The position numbers and the translations under genes are program-made. Source: Pseudodesulfovibrio pelocollis (GTDB lineage: Bacteria > Desulfobacterota > Desulfovibrionia > Desulfovibrionales > Desulfovibrionaceae). Taken from it: 35,538 nucleotides of DNA. Shown piece after piece: positions 16,599 through 29,546 of this stretch. Location of the stretch: positions 1 to 35,538 of the forward strand of contig NZ_JASTWE010000039.1 in NCBI RefSeq assembly GCF_030282845.1. Reading direction: 5' to 3'. How positions within the stretch are numbered: the first letter of the stretch is position 1; every line of letters begins with the position of its first letter. Below the pieces are notes generated by a model. The model saw nothing but the letters and a program-made list of their open reading frames with translations. It made no database searches and was not told the origin of the DNA.

Positions 16599-16883
16599 CG
16601 AATCCTCATTGTTTCCGTGCGAATATCACTTGTCATGTCCGCATCCGCGCGGCCCTTTCCTGCCGGAGCCGGGCGCTGAGCACCGCTTGGCCGGAGGTAT
16701 CATCTAAGTCAAAAATCGCGCCGTGTAAAACACCTTTGGATAGGGCCATTCCGGGCGGGTCAGCCAGCCGGGGCTGCGGCTGATTCCAGGTCTCCCAGGC
16801 CCTGATTGACAATATAAGCGGTGCCGCCCGGCAGCACAACCGCAACGTAGGCCCGGAGAGGGGCGAGGCTGTAGGCAACCGCC
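16599..16883 (-). other. Intergenic region cheR-tyrS with possible gene relics and tyrS promoter
   Basis: 285 bases with no intact gene. One minus-strand frame near 16700-16745 encodes GAIFDLDDT, which looks like HAD-hydrolase motif I, but uses TTA codons rare in this genome. Another frame (about 16760-16870) reads VVLPGGTAYIVNQGLGD, faintly like an export or pilus (PilP-type) protein tail. A weak tyrS promoter is possible: TTTACA (16729-16724) and TAGATG (16706-16701) with a 17-base spacer. Evidence for each is thin. Confidence 0.3.
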
Positions 16884-17801
16884 TCAGCCGATCTTCTGGA
16901 AGACGGTGGGCGCGATCTGGCGCAGGGGCAGGCGCATGCCCGAGAGGCTCTCGGAGTGGCCGATGAAGAGGTAGCCGCCGGTCTTGATGTGATTGCAGAA
17001 CTTGTTGAAGAGCACCACCTGGGTATCGCGGTCGAAGTAGATGACCACATTGCGGCAGAAGATGATGTCCTGGGCCTCCTGGATGCGGAAGTCCTCCATG
17101 AAGTTGAGCTGCTGGAAGCTGACCTTGGACCGCAGGGGGGCATCGATCTTGAAGAGCGGCTTGGTCTTGCTCTTGAGCAGGTAGCGCTTGCGCATGGTCT
17201 GGGGTATCTCATCCACCTTTTCCATGGAATAGACGGCCCGCATGGCCTTTTGCAGTATCTCGCGCGAGATGTCGGTGGCCAGGATGGCGAAGTCGAACCC
17301 CGAGACCCTGGTGGCGAACTCGGCCATGACCATGGCCAGGGTGTAAGGCTCCTCGCCGCTGGAGCAGCCCGCGCTCCACAGCCGAAGCGGCCGCCCCTGG
17401 CCCACCCCGCGCCCCCACAGCTCGGGCAGGACCATGGTGTTCATGATCTCCCAGTGCTTGGGCTCGCGGAAGAAATGCGTGGTGTTGGTGGTGACCACGT
17501 CCACCAGGTGCGAGCGCTCCCGCTCGCGCCCCTCGTCGGAAAAGACGTAGTCGCAGTATTCCTTGTAGGAGTGCATGCCCAGGGCGCGCAGCCGTTTCTG
17601 GAAGCGCGATTGCAGCAGCACCTTCTTGGTGGGCGGCATCTTGATGCCGAATTCGGACTGGATGAGCTCGCTGAAGCGCCGGAACTCGCCATCGCCCATT
17701 TCGGCGCGAAACAGGTTCATGGTTTTGGCCATGGTCCTGTCCAGCGCCTCCCTGTCGAGGCCTTGGCTTTCGCTGGCGGCGTGTCTGCTGTCCTTGTTCA
17801 T
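16884..17801 (-). CDS. cheR: CheR-type chemoreceptor glutamate methyltransferase
   Basis: A SAM-dependent enzyme that methylates glutamates on chemoreceptors to set adaptation; cytoplasmic, 305 residues. The N-terminal CheR helical domain (about 36-90) is followed by the methyltransferase domain: SAM motif SAGCSSGEEPYTLAM, acidic loop ILATDIS, and DIIFCRNVVIYFD. The VVTTNTTHFFREP segment is a CheR hallmark. The ATG at 17801 has ggag 7-8 bases upstream and was chosen over a longer frame to 17870. No receptors, cheB or other chemotaxis genes are nearby. The first ~30 residues are not conserved CheR sequence. Confidence 0.92.
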   Translation of the reverse strand: MNKDSRHAASESQGLDREALDRTMAKTMNLFRAEMGDGEFRRFSELIQSEFGIKMPPTKKVLLQSRFQKRLRALGMHSYKEYCDYVFSDEGRERERSHLVDVVTTNTTHFFREPKHWEIMNTMVLPELWGRGVGQGRPLRLWSAGCSSGEEPYTLAMVMAEFATRVSGFDFAILATDISREILQKAMRAVYSMEKVDEIPQTMRKRYLLKSKTKPLFKIDAPLRSKVSFQQLNFMEDFRIQEAQDIIFCRNVVIYFDRDTQVVLFNKFCNHIKTGGYLFIGHSESLSGMRLPLRQIAPTVFQKIG

Positions 17802-17909
17802 GGGCTGGCTCCAGGGGACGGGGCTCGCGCCCGCTATCCATCCGCCATCATGATCACAAAAAACGCCCAAGGGATATGATAAATCCGCTGGCGCGTCCGT
17901 TCAATAAAA

Positions 17910-17943
17910 GGCGGCCCGGCCTCCTCGCGGGGACCGGGCCGCC
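17910..17943 (-). terminator. Rho-independent terminator after rny
   Basis: A 10-bp GC stem (ggcggcccgg / ccgggccgcc) around a 14-base loop, followed on the minus strand by cttttattg. It begins 7 bases past the rny stop. Confidence 0.8.
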
Positions 17944-17950
17944 ATCAAGT

Positions 17951-19507
<1,557 letters not shown>

Positions 19508-19648
19508 GGGGATTTCTCCTTAGTGGTATGTTGACAGACTTTGGGCGGTCTGTTGACGCCAACGAAGCGCTTGAGGCCGAGCGCGCGGCCGTGGGAAGAG
19601 GTGCCAAGGCACGTTCGGAGGAGGAGAGGAAGGGGATATGTCCAAGGG

Positions 19649-19666
19649 GTGCCGCCACAGCGGCAC
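19649..19666 (-). other. Short hairpin downstream of 6S RNA
   Basis: gtgccgc-(4)-gcggcac, a perfect 7-bp stem, starts 8 bases past the proposed 6S 3' end. There is no U run (cccctt follows). It could help define the 6S 3' end or be a processing site before rny. Confidence 0.4.
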
Positions 19667-19674
19667 ACCGCGAG

Positions 19675-19855
19675 GAGCCCCGGGAGGCCGTGTCACCAGT
19701 TGGTTTTGAACCTGGCTATTCCAGGTGGGCATGACTCGCATGCCTTCAGGCTTCCCGGTCTTGCCGGGCCTGCACACCAGCACGCTGGAGTCGTCGCCCT
19801 TATCAAGAGCATTGGCTCAAAAACGCTCCTGGCAATCACCAACATCCCAGGGTAT
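19675..19855 (-). ncRNA. ssrS: 6S RNA
   Basis: Binds the RNA polymerase housekeeping holoenzyme by mimicking an open promoter. The ~180-nt segment fits the 6S layout. Closing stem CCCUGGGA (minus, 19852-19845) pairs with UCCCGGGG (19685-19678). The 5' strand continues AUGUUGGUGA then GAGCCAAU, matching the E. coli 6S pattern AUGUUCGCA...GAGCCGAU. The 3' strand of the central bubble carries the hairpin CCUGG-AAUAG-CCAGG and then ACGGCCUCC, like GCGGCAUCU in E. coli. The terminal arm has nested helices (CCCGG/CCGGG). It sits 41 bases after zapA on the same strand, the classical zapA-ssrS neighbourhood. Exact ends are approximate. Confidence 0.85.
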
Positions 19856-19896
19856 TTTTCTGCCCGCCCCGGCTCCGGCCCTATCATCGGCCCGGA

Positions 19897-20154
19897 TCAT
19901 TCCGAGGTTTTTTCCAGAATCTCTCCGATCTTCTCTTCAAGCCGCGCCAGCCTGGCCTCGCCGACCAAGTAGTCGTCGGCCAGACTCAGAAGCAGGTATG
20001 TCAGCGCTTTTTCCTTGCTGAGATCGCCCACTCCCGCCGTCAGATCGTTGTATCGTTTCTCCAACAAGGCCCGCGCGGCTTCAATACGGTCGCTTTCCGC
20101 ATCCGTCTTGAAGGACATTTCGAGGCCGAACAGGTTCAACGTGTAGCGTGGCAT
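19897..20154 (-). CDS. zapA: Cell division protein ZapA
   Basis: An 85-residue FtsZ-associated protein that cross-links Z-ring filaments in the cytoplasm. The small N-terminal beta/alpha head (MPRYTLNLFGLEMSFKTD) and the C-terminal coiled-coil tail (about 40-83) fit the ZapA family, and the length is typical. It follows the 58-residue ZapB-like gene by 12 bases and is followed by 6S RNA, an arrangement shared with many proteobacteria. It probably belongs to the glmU transcript. Confidence 0.9.
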   Translation of the reverse strand: MPRYTLNLFGLEMSFKTDAESDRIEAARALLEKRYNDLTAGVGDLSKEKALTYLLLSLADDYLVGEARLARLEEKIGEILEKTSE

Positions 20155-20166
20155 CGTTTATCGCTG

Positions 20167-20343
20167 CTAATCCAGCTCGCTCTTGATCTTCTCCAAAAGC
20201 GTATCGATGCGAGATTCGATGTCGCGCCGCGTTTGCCGCTCGGCTTCGACCTCCTCCCTCAAGCGCTGGTTTTCTTCCCTCAACTCACTAATTTTGTTGA
20301 GCAACCTTGTAAATCGCTCTTCAAGTTGGACAATAAGTTCCAT
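20167..20343 (-). CDS. Small coiled-coil protein, ZapB-like (58 aa)
   Basis: A short gene between glmU and zapA. The 58-residue product is almost wholly a charged heptad-repeat helix: ELIVQLEERFTRLLNKI, then Glu/Arg-rich heptads ending in LLEKIKSELD. This matches the size and character of cell-division protein ZapB, a ZapA partner, though such coiled coils carry little family-specific sequence. The ATG at 20343 is preceded by an agagg RBS; the TAG stop lies 12 bases before zapA. Tight spacing to zapA and the likely shared transcript support a division-ring role. Confidence 0.75.
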   Translation of the reverse strand: MELIVQLEERFTRLLNKISELREENQRLREEVEAERQTRRDIESRIDTLLEKIKSELD

Positions 20344-20374
20344 TCCGCCTCTCTATCCCTTTACCCGGGACAAA

Positions 20375-21751
20375 TCAAGACTTCTTCAATCGGCGCGAAA
20401 TATTCGTCTGTTTGGCCCGGGCGATGGCCCCGCCCTCATCGGGCACATCCTTGGTGATGGTGGACCCGGCCCCGACCAGGGCGTCGCGCCCCACGGTGAC
20501 GGGAGCGACCAGCGCCGTGTTGCTGCCGATGAAGGCTCCGGGGCCGATGACCGTAGTGAATTTGTTCTTGCCGTCGTAGTTGCAGGTGATGGTCCCGGCC
20601 CCGATGTTGGCCCCGGCCCCGACCTCGGCATCGCCCAGGTAGGTCAGGTGGCTGGCCTTGGCCCCTTCGCCGAGCACGGTCTTTTTCACCTCCACGAAAT
20701 TGCCGACCCTGGCCCCGGTGCGCAGCACGGTGCCGGGCCGCAGCCGGGCATAGGGGCCGACCACGGCGTCCGGTCCCACCTCGGTCCCCTCGATGTGGCA
20801 GAACTCGCGCACCACGCAGCCGGGTGCGAAGCTGGCGTTGGTGATGTGGGTGTACGAGCCGAGGCGCGCCCCGGCCGCCACCGTGGACGCGCCGTAGATT
20901 TCGCAGTGGCCGAAGATTTCGGCTCCGGGCTCGATGACCACCCCGGGGCCGATGATGACCGTCTCCGGGTTGTGGATGAGCACGCCCCTGTCGATGTGCG
21001 CCTCCACGATGCGGCGGCGCAGCGCGGATTCGGCCCGGATCAGCTCGCGCGGGCTGTTGATGCCCATGAGGCTGACATCGTCGCCGCACTGCACGCCTTC
21101 CACGGTCAGGCCGTCGGCCACGGCCAGCCCGATGAGGTCGGTGATGTAGTATTCGCCGCTCCTGTTGTCGTTGCCCAGGCGTCCGAGCAGGGGACCGACG
21201 CTGGCGGCCCGCAGCAGATAGATGCCCGCGTTCACCTCGCCCGTGGCTGGCCCGTGCTCGGCCACGGAGTAGTCCTTGGCCTCCACGATGGCGGCCACGC
21301 GCCGGTTCTCGTCGCGCACCACGCGGCCGAATCCGGCCGGGTCGCGCGGGGTGATGCTCATGAAGGCGATGTCGCAGCAGCCCGCCTGGGCCAGGAGGCG
21401 GTCCAGGGCCTCGGCCGAGACCAGCGGCGTGTCGCCGTTGATCACCAGGCAATAGGCGGCCCCGGCCGTATTGATGGTTTCCCAGGCCGCCTGTAGGGCG
21501 TGGCCCGTGCCAAGCTGCTCACCCTGAATCACGAAGCGGGCGGCCATCTCGGGAAAGGCGCGCTCCACCAGCTCTGCGCCATGGCCCACCACGGTGAAGG
21601 CCTCCGAGCCGAAGCGGGGGGCCAGGGCGTTGTAGACGTGACGAAGCATGGGCTCGCCCAGCATGGTCTGGAGCACCTTGGGCTTGGCCGAGTGCATGCG
21701 GGTGCCCTTGCCCGCGGCCAGGATCAGGGCGGCGATGGTCGGTGTCGGCAT
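20375..21751 (-). CDS. glmU: Bifunctional UDP-GlcNAc pyrophosphorylase / GlcN-1-P acetyltransferase
   Basis: Makes UDP-GlcNAc for peptidoglycan and LPS through two reactions in one cytoplasmic protein. 458 residues, the usual length. The N-terminal uridyltransferase domain (about 1-230) starts LILAAGKGTRM with the catalytic KPKV lysine, and has GTGHAL and NGDTPL. The C-terminal left-handed beta-helix acetyltransferase (about 255-455) has RLRPGT, GNFVEVKK, KASHLTYLGDAEVG (catalytic His) and NIGAGTITCNYDG. The ATG at 21751 has gggag at a 7-base spacing; earlier in-frame starts lack homology. It heads a run with the zapB-like gene (31-base gap) and zapA. The ~290 bases upstream hold the atp terminator and presumably the glmU promoter, which I could not pinpoint. 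Confidence 0.97.
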   Translation of the reverse strand: MPTPTIAALILAAGKGTRMHSAKPKVLQTMLGEPMLRHVYNALAPRFGSEAFTVVGHGAELVERAFPEMAARFVIQGEQLGTGHALQAAWETINTAGAAYCLVINGDTPLVSAEALDRLLAQAGCCDIAFMSITPRDPAGFGRVVRDENRRVAAIVEAKDYSVAEHGPATGEVNAGIYLLRAASVGPLLGRLGNDNRSGEYYITDLIGLAVADGLTVEGVQCGDDVSLMGINSPRELIRAESALRRRIVEAHIDRGVLIHNPETVIIGPGVVIEPGAEIFGHCEIYGASTVAAGARLGSYTHITNASFAPGCVVREFCHIEGTEVGPDAVVGPYARLRPGTVLRTGARVGNFVEVKKTVLGEGAKASHLTYLGDAEVGAGANIGAGTITCNYDGKNKFTTVIGPGAFIGSNTALVAPVTVGRDALVGAGSTITKDVPDEGGAIARAKQTNISRRLKKS

Positions 21752-21985
21752 AGTCACTCCCTGCGCGTCCGGGCGGTGGCCGCCCGGTGTTTTCGGCTCA
21801 TTACCTCCTTGGCGGCGACATGACAACCGGCAATTGCCACGGCAGGGATGGATTGCCACGGCCCATGGGAGCATCGCGGCCAGAGGTTCACGGACAGGCA
21901 TGGGGCGCTGCTGCCTCACATCCTGCCCGCATCCCATGGCCCGGACCGTCCCAGGCACCGCGAATCATGGCGACCGGACAACGAA

Positions 21986-22013
21986 AAAGGGCAGGCTCGA
22001 AAGCCTGCCCTTT
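21986..22013 (-). terminator. Rho-independent terminator of the ATP synthase operon
   Basis: A 12-bp stem (aaagggcaggct / agcctgcccttt) with a cgaa loop lies 27 bases after the atpC stop. On the minus strand it ends in ccctttttcgtt. Confidence 0.92.
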
Positions 22014-22040
22014 GGGTATCAGGGTGACGGATCGGATCGG

Positions 22041-22463
22041 TTAGCAGGTGCCAGCGGACTTGCCGGAGGTCTGGCAGGACATCCTGGCGATGGCTCTACG
22101 CAGCGCGGCCTGGTTGCGGGCGGCGTCGATCTTTTCCTTGGCCTGGGAGGCGCGCGCCTCGGCGCGTTCGCGGGCCTTCTTGGCGCGTTCGATGTCGATC
22201 TCGGTGGCCTTTTCAGCAACTTCGGCAAGGATGGTCACCTTGTTGTTGCTGACTTCGGCGAATCCGCCCGAGATGAAGACATAGTACGCCTTGCCTTCCT
22301 GTTTGTAATGCAGATTGCCGATGCCCAGCGCGGAGAGGAAGGGAACGTGGCTCGGCAGGATGCCGAACTCGCCGAGGATGCCGGGGGCACCCACGTATTC
22401 CACGTTCTCGGAAAGCACCTTCCGGTCGGGAGTGACAATCTCAAGCTTCAGAGTATTGGCCAT
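22041..22463 (-). CDS. atpC: ATP synthase epsilon subunit
   Basis: Central-stalk subunit of F1, regulating hydrolysis. 140 residues. The N-terminal beta-sandwich (about 1-85) carries [19 protein letters not shown], the family hallmark, and [10 protein letters not shown]-terminal helix pair follows. The tail ends with two cysteines ([12 protein letters not shown]), not conserved in the family as far as I know. The ATG at 22463 follows gagg, 12 bases after atpD. Last gene of the operon, before a strong terminator. Confidence 0.96.
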   Translation of the reverse strand: MANTLKLEIVTPDRKVLSENVEYVGAPGILGEFGILPSHVPFLSALGIGNLHYKQEGKAYYVFISGGFAEVSNNKVTILAEVAEKATEIDIERAKKARERAEARASQAKEKIDAARNQAALRRAIARMSCQTSGKSAGTC

Positions 22464-22475
22464 GAATTACCTCGC

Positions 22476-23888
<1,413 letters not shown>

Positions 23889-24764
23889 TTATCCTTTCAG
23901 CGCTTCAGCGCCGCCGACAATGTCCATAAGATCGGCAGTGATGGCTGCCTGTCTGGTCTTGTTGTACAACAAGGTCAGAGATTTCGTCATGTCATCGCAG
24001 GCGCGAGTGGCGTTATCCATCGCGGCCATGCGGGCGGCGTGCTCGGACGCTGACGTGTCGAGCAGGCCACGGTAAACCTGCACCTTGATGAACCGAGGCA
24101 GAAGCTCGGCCAGCAAGCCCTCCACAGACGGCTCGTACAAGTAGTCCCCGGAACCACCGGAGGCGGCTTCGCCGGGCTCCGTCGCTGCCATGGGCAGGAT
24201 GGTGAGGTCGACAGGGATCTGCTTCGCTATGCTGACGAATTCACCGAAGACGACATGCACTTCGTCAAGCTCGCCTGCGATGTAGCCCGCGATGAGTTCG
24301 TTGCCGACGCTTGCGGCCAGAGTGAAGTCAAAGCTGCCCATCGCATCGGCTTGCGCCCGTACGATTTCGAAGTCCGTTTTCCTGAAGGCGTCGCGGGCTT
24401 TCTTCCCGATGCAGTACATTTTGACTGCCTTGCCTTCCTTGGCCTTCTCTTGAGCCAGCTTCATGGCCTTGGTGATGATGTTGACGTTGAATGCGCCGCA
24501 GAGGCCGCGATCGGAAGTGGTCACCATGATACCCACGGTTTTCACTTCGTCCCGGACTTCCAGCAGCGGATGGACCGATTCGTCGGCCCCAGCCGCCAAG
24601 TCACCGAGCATCTCGTAAAACTTGTCCGCATACGGACGGAACCGCTCGATGCGATTCTGCGCGTTGCGCAGTTTTGCCGAGGCCACCATGTTCATGGCCT
24701 TGGTGATCTGCTTGGTTTTCTTGACGCCAACAATTTGATTTTGGACGTCTCTTAACGATGCCAT
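23889..24764 (-). CDS. atpG: ATP synthase gamma subunit
   Basis: Rotor shaft of F1. 291 residues. The N-terminal helix MASLRDVQNQIVGVKKTKQITKA is followed by MVASAKLRNAQ, a family signature; DRGLCGAFN and a C-terminal helix (MDNATRACDDM, TRQAAITADLMDIVGGAEAL) also fit. An aagggg RBS precedes the ATG at 24764; 14 bases separate it from atpA. Confidence 0.97.
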   Translation of the reverse strand: MASLRDVQNQIVGVKKTKQITKAMNMVASAKLRNAQNRIERFRPYADKFYEMLGDLAAGADESVHPLLEVRDEVKTVGIMVTTSDRGLCGAFNVNIITKAMKLAQEKAKEGKAVKMYCIGKKARDAFRKTDFEIVRAQADAMGSFDFTLAASVGNELIAGYIAGELDEVHVVFGEFVSIAKQIPVDLTILPMAATEPGEAASGGSGDYLYEPSVEGLLAELLPRFIKVQVYRGLLDTSASEHAARMAAMDNATRACDDMTKSLTLLYNKTRQAAITADLMDIVGGAEALKG

Positions 24765-24778
24765 TGGCTACCCCTTAG

Positions 24779-26839
<2,061 letters not shown>

Positions 26840-26843
<4 letters not shown>

Positions 26844-27415
26844 TTGAGCACCACCTTTGTTAAGTAGTCATCCACGAGCTTCTCGTGGTCTTGCGCGCTG
26901 AGCTTCTCGGCGACGATCTTCTCGGCGGCGGCCATGACCATCTCGGCCATTTCGGCGCGGATGGAGTCCACTGCGGCCTGGGCCTCGTTGGCCGCGGTGC
27001 GCTGGGCCTGTTCCTTCAGCGCGGCGGCGTCCCTGTTGGCCTTTTCGATGATGGCGGCCTTGATGGCCTCGCCCTGGGCCCGGGCCTCGCTGATGATGGC
27101 TGCCTTCTCCTGGGCCATGTTGGCGATGCCCGCCTCCACGTCCTTGAGCTTCTTCTCGGCCTCGGCCTGACGGCTCTGCAGGTCGTCAAGCTCCTGCTTG
27201 ATCTGGTCGCGGCGTCCGACAAAGAAGCCCTTGATCTTGGCCCCGCCGAATCTGTAGATCAGCCAGCCGAAAATGATCAGGTTGCCTATGCGCCAGGCAT
27301 AGTCCGTCAGATTCTCGGTCGTGAACAGCGCGTGTCCGTCAGCAGCGGCAAGGGCGACCGAAGCCATCGCCAGTGCGGTCACCAGGACCGCGAAAAACAC
27401 ATACATCCGTTTCAA
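26840..27415 (-). CDS. atpF: ATP synthase b subunit
   Basis: Peripheral-stalk subunit. About 191 residues. It carries an N-terminal signal-peptide-like segment (MYVFFAVLVTALAMASVALA) before the usual membrane anchor (IGNLIIFGWLIYRFGG), then a long charged helical stalk rich in Glu, Ala and Lys. A TTG start at 27415 is preferred because aaggaggg lies exactly 7 bases upstream; an ATG three codons later (27406) would be 16 bases from it. The stop overlaps atpH by 4 bases. The leading hydrophobic segment means b may be processed or have two anchors. Confidence 0.93.
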
Positions 27416-27437
27416 GATGAATCCCTCCTTGCCTTGA

Positions 27438-27860
27438 CTAAGCCTGACCAAGGATCTTGCCCGTGGCTTGTTCGGCGAATTTGTTCACGTCCTTGGTCAA
27501 CTGCTCCATGGCGCCCTGCACCTGGATCTTGATCTCGGCGCGGGCGGCCTGGATGGTCCCGGCGGCCTCGGTTCCGGCCTCGGACATGAGCGAATGCTCC
27601 GTGGCTGTCGCGTCCAGTTTCATGGACGAGCGGATCTCGTTGGCCTCCTTGCGCGCCGCGGCCAGCTGGCTCTCGTAGTCCTCCAGCTTCTTGCTTGCGC
27701 CTGCGTTGAAGGCGTCGATCTTCTCCATCTGGTCGTCCATCAACCCCTTGCGCTTGCTGATGATTTCCCGAATGGGTTTGATCAGCAGAACGTTCAGAAC
27801 GAAGATCGTGACAAGGAAGTTCACGCCCTGGATAAAGATTGTTTTGTCAGGTATAACCAT
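27438..27860 (-). CDS. atpF': ATP synthase b' subunit
   Basis: Second peripheral-stalk subunit. 140 residues: a TM anchor near the N terminus (FIQGVNFLVTIFVLNVLLI), the family segment KPIREIISKRKGLMDDQMEKI, then a helical stalk. It lies 22 bases upstream of atpF, so the enzyme would carry a b-b' heterodimer, as in photosynthetic and many deltaproteobacterial ATP synthases. It is the first gene of the operon, downstream of a candidate promoter. The RBS is a weak G run. Confidence 0.92.
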   Translation of the reverse strand: MVIPDKTIFIQGVNFLVTIFVLNVLLIKPIREIISKRKGLMDDQMEKIDAFNAGASKKLEDYESQLAAARKEANEIRSSMKLDATATEHSLMSEAGTEAAGTIQAARAEIKIQVQGAMEQLTKDVNKFAEQATGKILGQA

Positions 27861-27907
27861 GCCGTATGCCCCCCGAGAGGTTGTGAATTTTAGCGCAAAG
27901 TCACTGC

Positions 27908-27936
27908 GGATTACCCAATTTCAGCGCTTGTGTCAA
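27908..27936 (-). promoter_or_regulatory. Candidate promoter of the ATP synthase operon
   Basis: On the minus strand a consensus -35 TTGACA (27936-27931) stands 17 bases from TAATCC (27913-27908). The -10 match is weak. It lies in the 131-base gap between the bactofilin gene and atpF', the only sizeable gap upstream of the operon. Confidence 0.4.
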
Positions 27937-27991
27937 AGGCTTTTTGGCTTTTGGAGCGGTGTTTGGGGACCGGACAGGGACTCGCGCCGCC

Positions 27992-28372
27992 CTAGTCGGA
28001 ATCAATCTCCGGTGTACCGGCCGTGATGCCGGGTGAGGTGGTGTCGAGGCTGCCCATGACAAGCTGGCCTTCGAGCACCGCGCCCTCCTCCACCACCAGC
28101 ACCGGTGTGCGGATGTTTCCATGCAGATTGGCCGTCTTGTGCAGGACGACCTTGTTGACGGCCTCGACCTCTCCCAGGAGCTTGCCGGAGAGGACGAGCT
28201 GCCCCACGCGGATCTGCCCCTCCACCACGGCCTCCTGGCCCACCACCAGGGTTCCGTCGGAGACGACCTCGCCGTGGAAGTTGCCGTCTATGCGCACGGC
28301 ACCCTGGAAGTTGAGTTTTCCCTGGTAGTTGGTCCCTGCGCCCAGAAAAGCGTTGATTTCGTCTCTCGCCAT
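27992..28372 (-). CDS. Bactofilin (polymer-forming cytoskeletal protein)
   Basis: A 126-residue cytoskeletal protein that assembles into filaments without nucleotide and often recruits wall enzymes. The repeated beta-helix pattern (YQGKLNFQGAVRIDGNFHGEV, GTLVVGQEAVVEGQIRVGQLV, NLHGNIRTPVLVVEEGAVLEGQLVMG) covers residues 15-107, flanked by short disordered tails. The ATG at 28372 has gaggag 9-11 bases upstream, partly inside a hairpin. It follows rodA, consistent with a role in cell shape. Confidence 0.93.
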   Translation of the reverse strand: MARDEINAFLGAGTNYQGKLNFQGAVRIDGNFHGEVVSDGTLVVGQEAVVEGQIRVGQLVLSGKLLGEVEAVNKVVLHKTANLHGNIRTPVLVVEEGAVLEGQLVMGSLDTTSPGITAGTPEIDSD

Positions 28373-28383
28373 GAAAACGCGCT

Positions 28384-28412
28384 CCTCGGAAAAGAAAAGT
28401 TATGCTCCGAGG
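28384..28412 (-). promoter_or_regulatory. Hairpin overlapping the bactofilin RBS
   Basis: A 7-bp stem (cctcgga / tccgagg) with a 15-base loop lies in the 61-base rodA-bactofilin gap. The downstream arm contains gagg, the Shine-Dalgarno core. Folding would hide the RBS, so it may tune bactofilin relative to RodA. Inference from position. Confidence 0.35.
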
Positions 28413-28433
28413 CTTGCGCGGAGAGTGCCTGCG

Positions 28434-29546
28434 TCAGTTCTGCTTGAACAGGAACCGGCGCATTGACACATTTAGCACAAGCCCGACGAGACAAAAGTTC
28501 ACCAGTGTTGAACTGCCACCGTAGCTGATGAAGGGAAGGGGGATGCCCACCACCGGCATCAGCCCGAGAACCATACCCGTGTTTATGAGGATTTGCCAGA
28601 AGAAATAAAAGAACACACCTGCCGTCAGGTAGCTGCCGAAGAGGTCCCTGGCGTCCTTGGCCACATTCACCATCTGCGAGAGGAACAGGCAAAAGAGGGT
28701 GAGCAGAACCATGGTTCCGGCAAAGCCCCACTCCTCGCAGAACACTGCCACCGCGAAGTCCGTGTGCCGCTCGGGCAGAAAGCGCAGCTGGGACTGGGTG
28801 CCCTGTAAAAAGCCCTTGCCCCAGAATCCGCCCGAGCCGATGGCGATCTGGGACTGGATGATGTGGTAGCCCGCGCCCAGGGGGTCGGTGGTGGGGTCGA
28901 GAAAGGTCATGATGCGCCGCTTCTGGTAGTCGTGCAGGAAGAGCCATGCCAGGGGCAGCAGCGATGGGATGGCGATGAGGGCGGTCTTGAACACGGGCGG
29001 GGTGACACCCCGGTAGAGGATCATCCCGCCCAGAATGAGTATCAGGGAAAGCCCTGTGCCCAGGTCGGGCTGGCGGATGACCGGCCCGGCCAGCAGCAGG
29101 CCCACGCCGAGCACGTATCCCAGCCGGACAAAGCCCAAGGGCTCGCGCTCCCGCGCCAGGATGCGCGCGCCCACGAGGAGCACCGCGATCTTGGCCAGCT
29201 CGCTGGGCTGGAAGTTCATGAACCCGAGATCGAGCCAGCGGCGTGCGCCGTAGATGGTCTTGCCCGCGAAGAAGACGGCCACCAGCAGGGCCAGGGTGAT
29301 CCAGAAGAGCGGCCAGGCGATGGTCTTGAGGTGTCGGTAGTCGAAGACCATGACCAGGAGCATGCCGCCGAAGCCCATGGCTCCCCACACCAGCTGGCGC
29401 AGGAAGTAGGGGGCCATGTTCATGCCGTCCTCCAGCCGGTAGCCGCTGGCCGAATACAGGTTGAGGGTGCCGAGCAGGAAGAGGACCACGGCCAGCCCCA
29501 AAAGCGGCCAGTTGATGGAGAGGATGAGCCTGCGGTCAATTGGCAC
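28434..29546 (-). CDS. rodA: Rod-shape SEDS glycosyltransferase RodA
   Basis: A peptidoglycan polymerase of the elongasome in the inner membrane. 370 residues with about ten TM helices. Family residues are visible: GARRWLDLGFMNFQPSELAK, PDLGTGLSLILILGG, the large periplasmic loop HTDFAVAVFCEEWGF, and the terminal GIPLPFISYGGSS. The ATG at 29546 overlaps the end of mrdA by 11 bases. It is the fifth gene of the mreBCD-mrdA-rodA order and works with PBP2. Confidence 0.97.
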   Translation of the reverse strand: MPIDRRLILSINWPLLGLAVVLFLLGTLNLYSASGYRLEDGMNMAPYFLRQLVWGAMGFGGMLLVMVFDYRHLKTIAWPLFWITLALLVAVFFAGKTIYGARRWLDLGFMNFQPSELAKIAVLLVGARILAREREPLGFVRLGYVLGVGLLLAGPVIRQPDLGTGLSLILILGGMILYRGVTPPVFKTALIAIPSLLPLAWLFLHDYQKRRIMTFLDPTTDPLGAGYHIIQSQIAIGSGGFWGKGFLQGTQSQLRFLPERHTDFAVAVFCEEWGFAGTMVLLTLFCLFLSQMVNVAKDARDLFGSYLTAGVFFYFFWQILINTGMVLGLMPVVGIPLPFISYGGSSTLVNFCLVGLVLNVSMRRFLFKQN

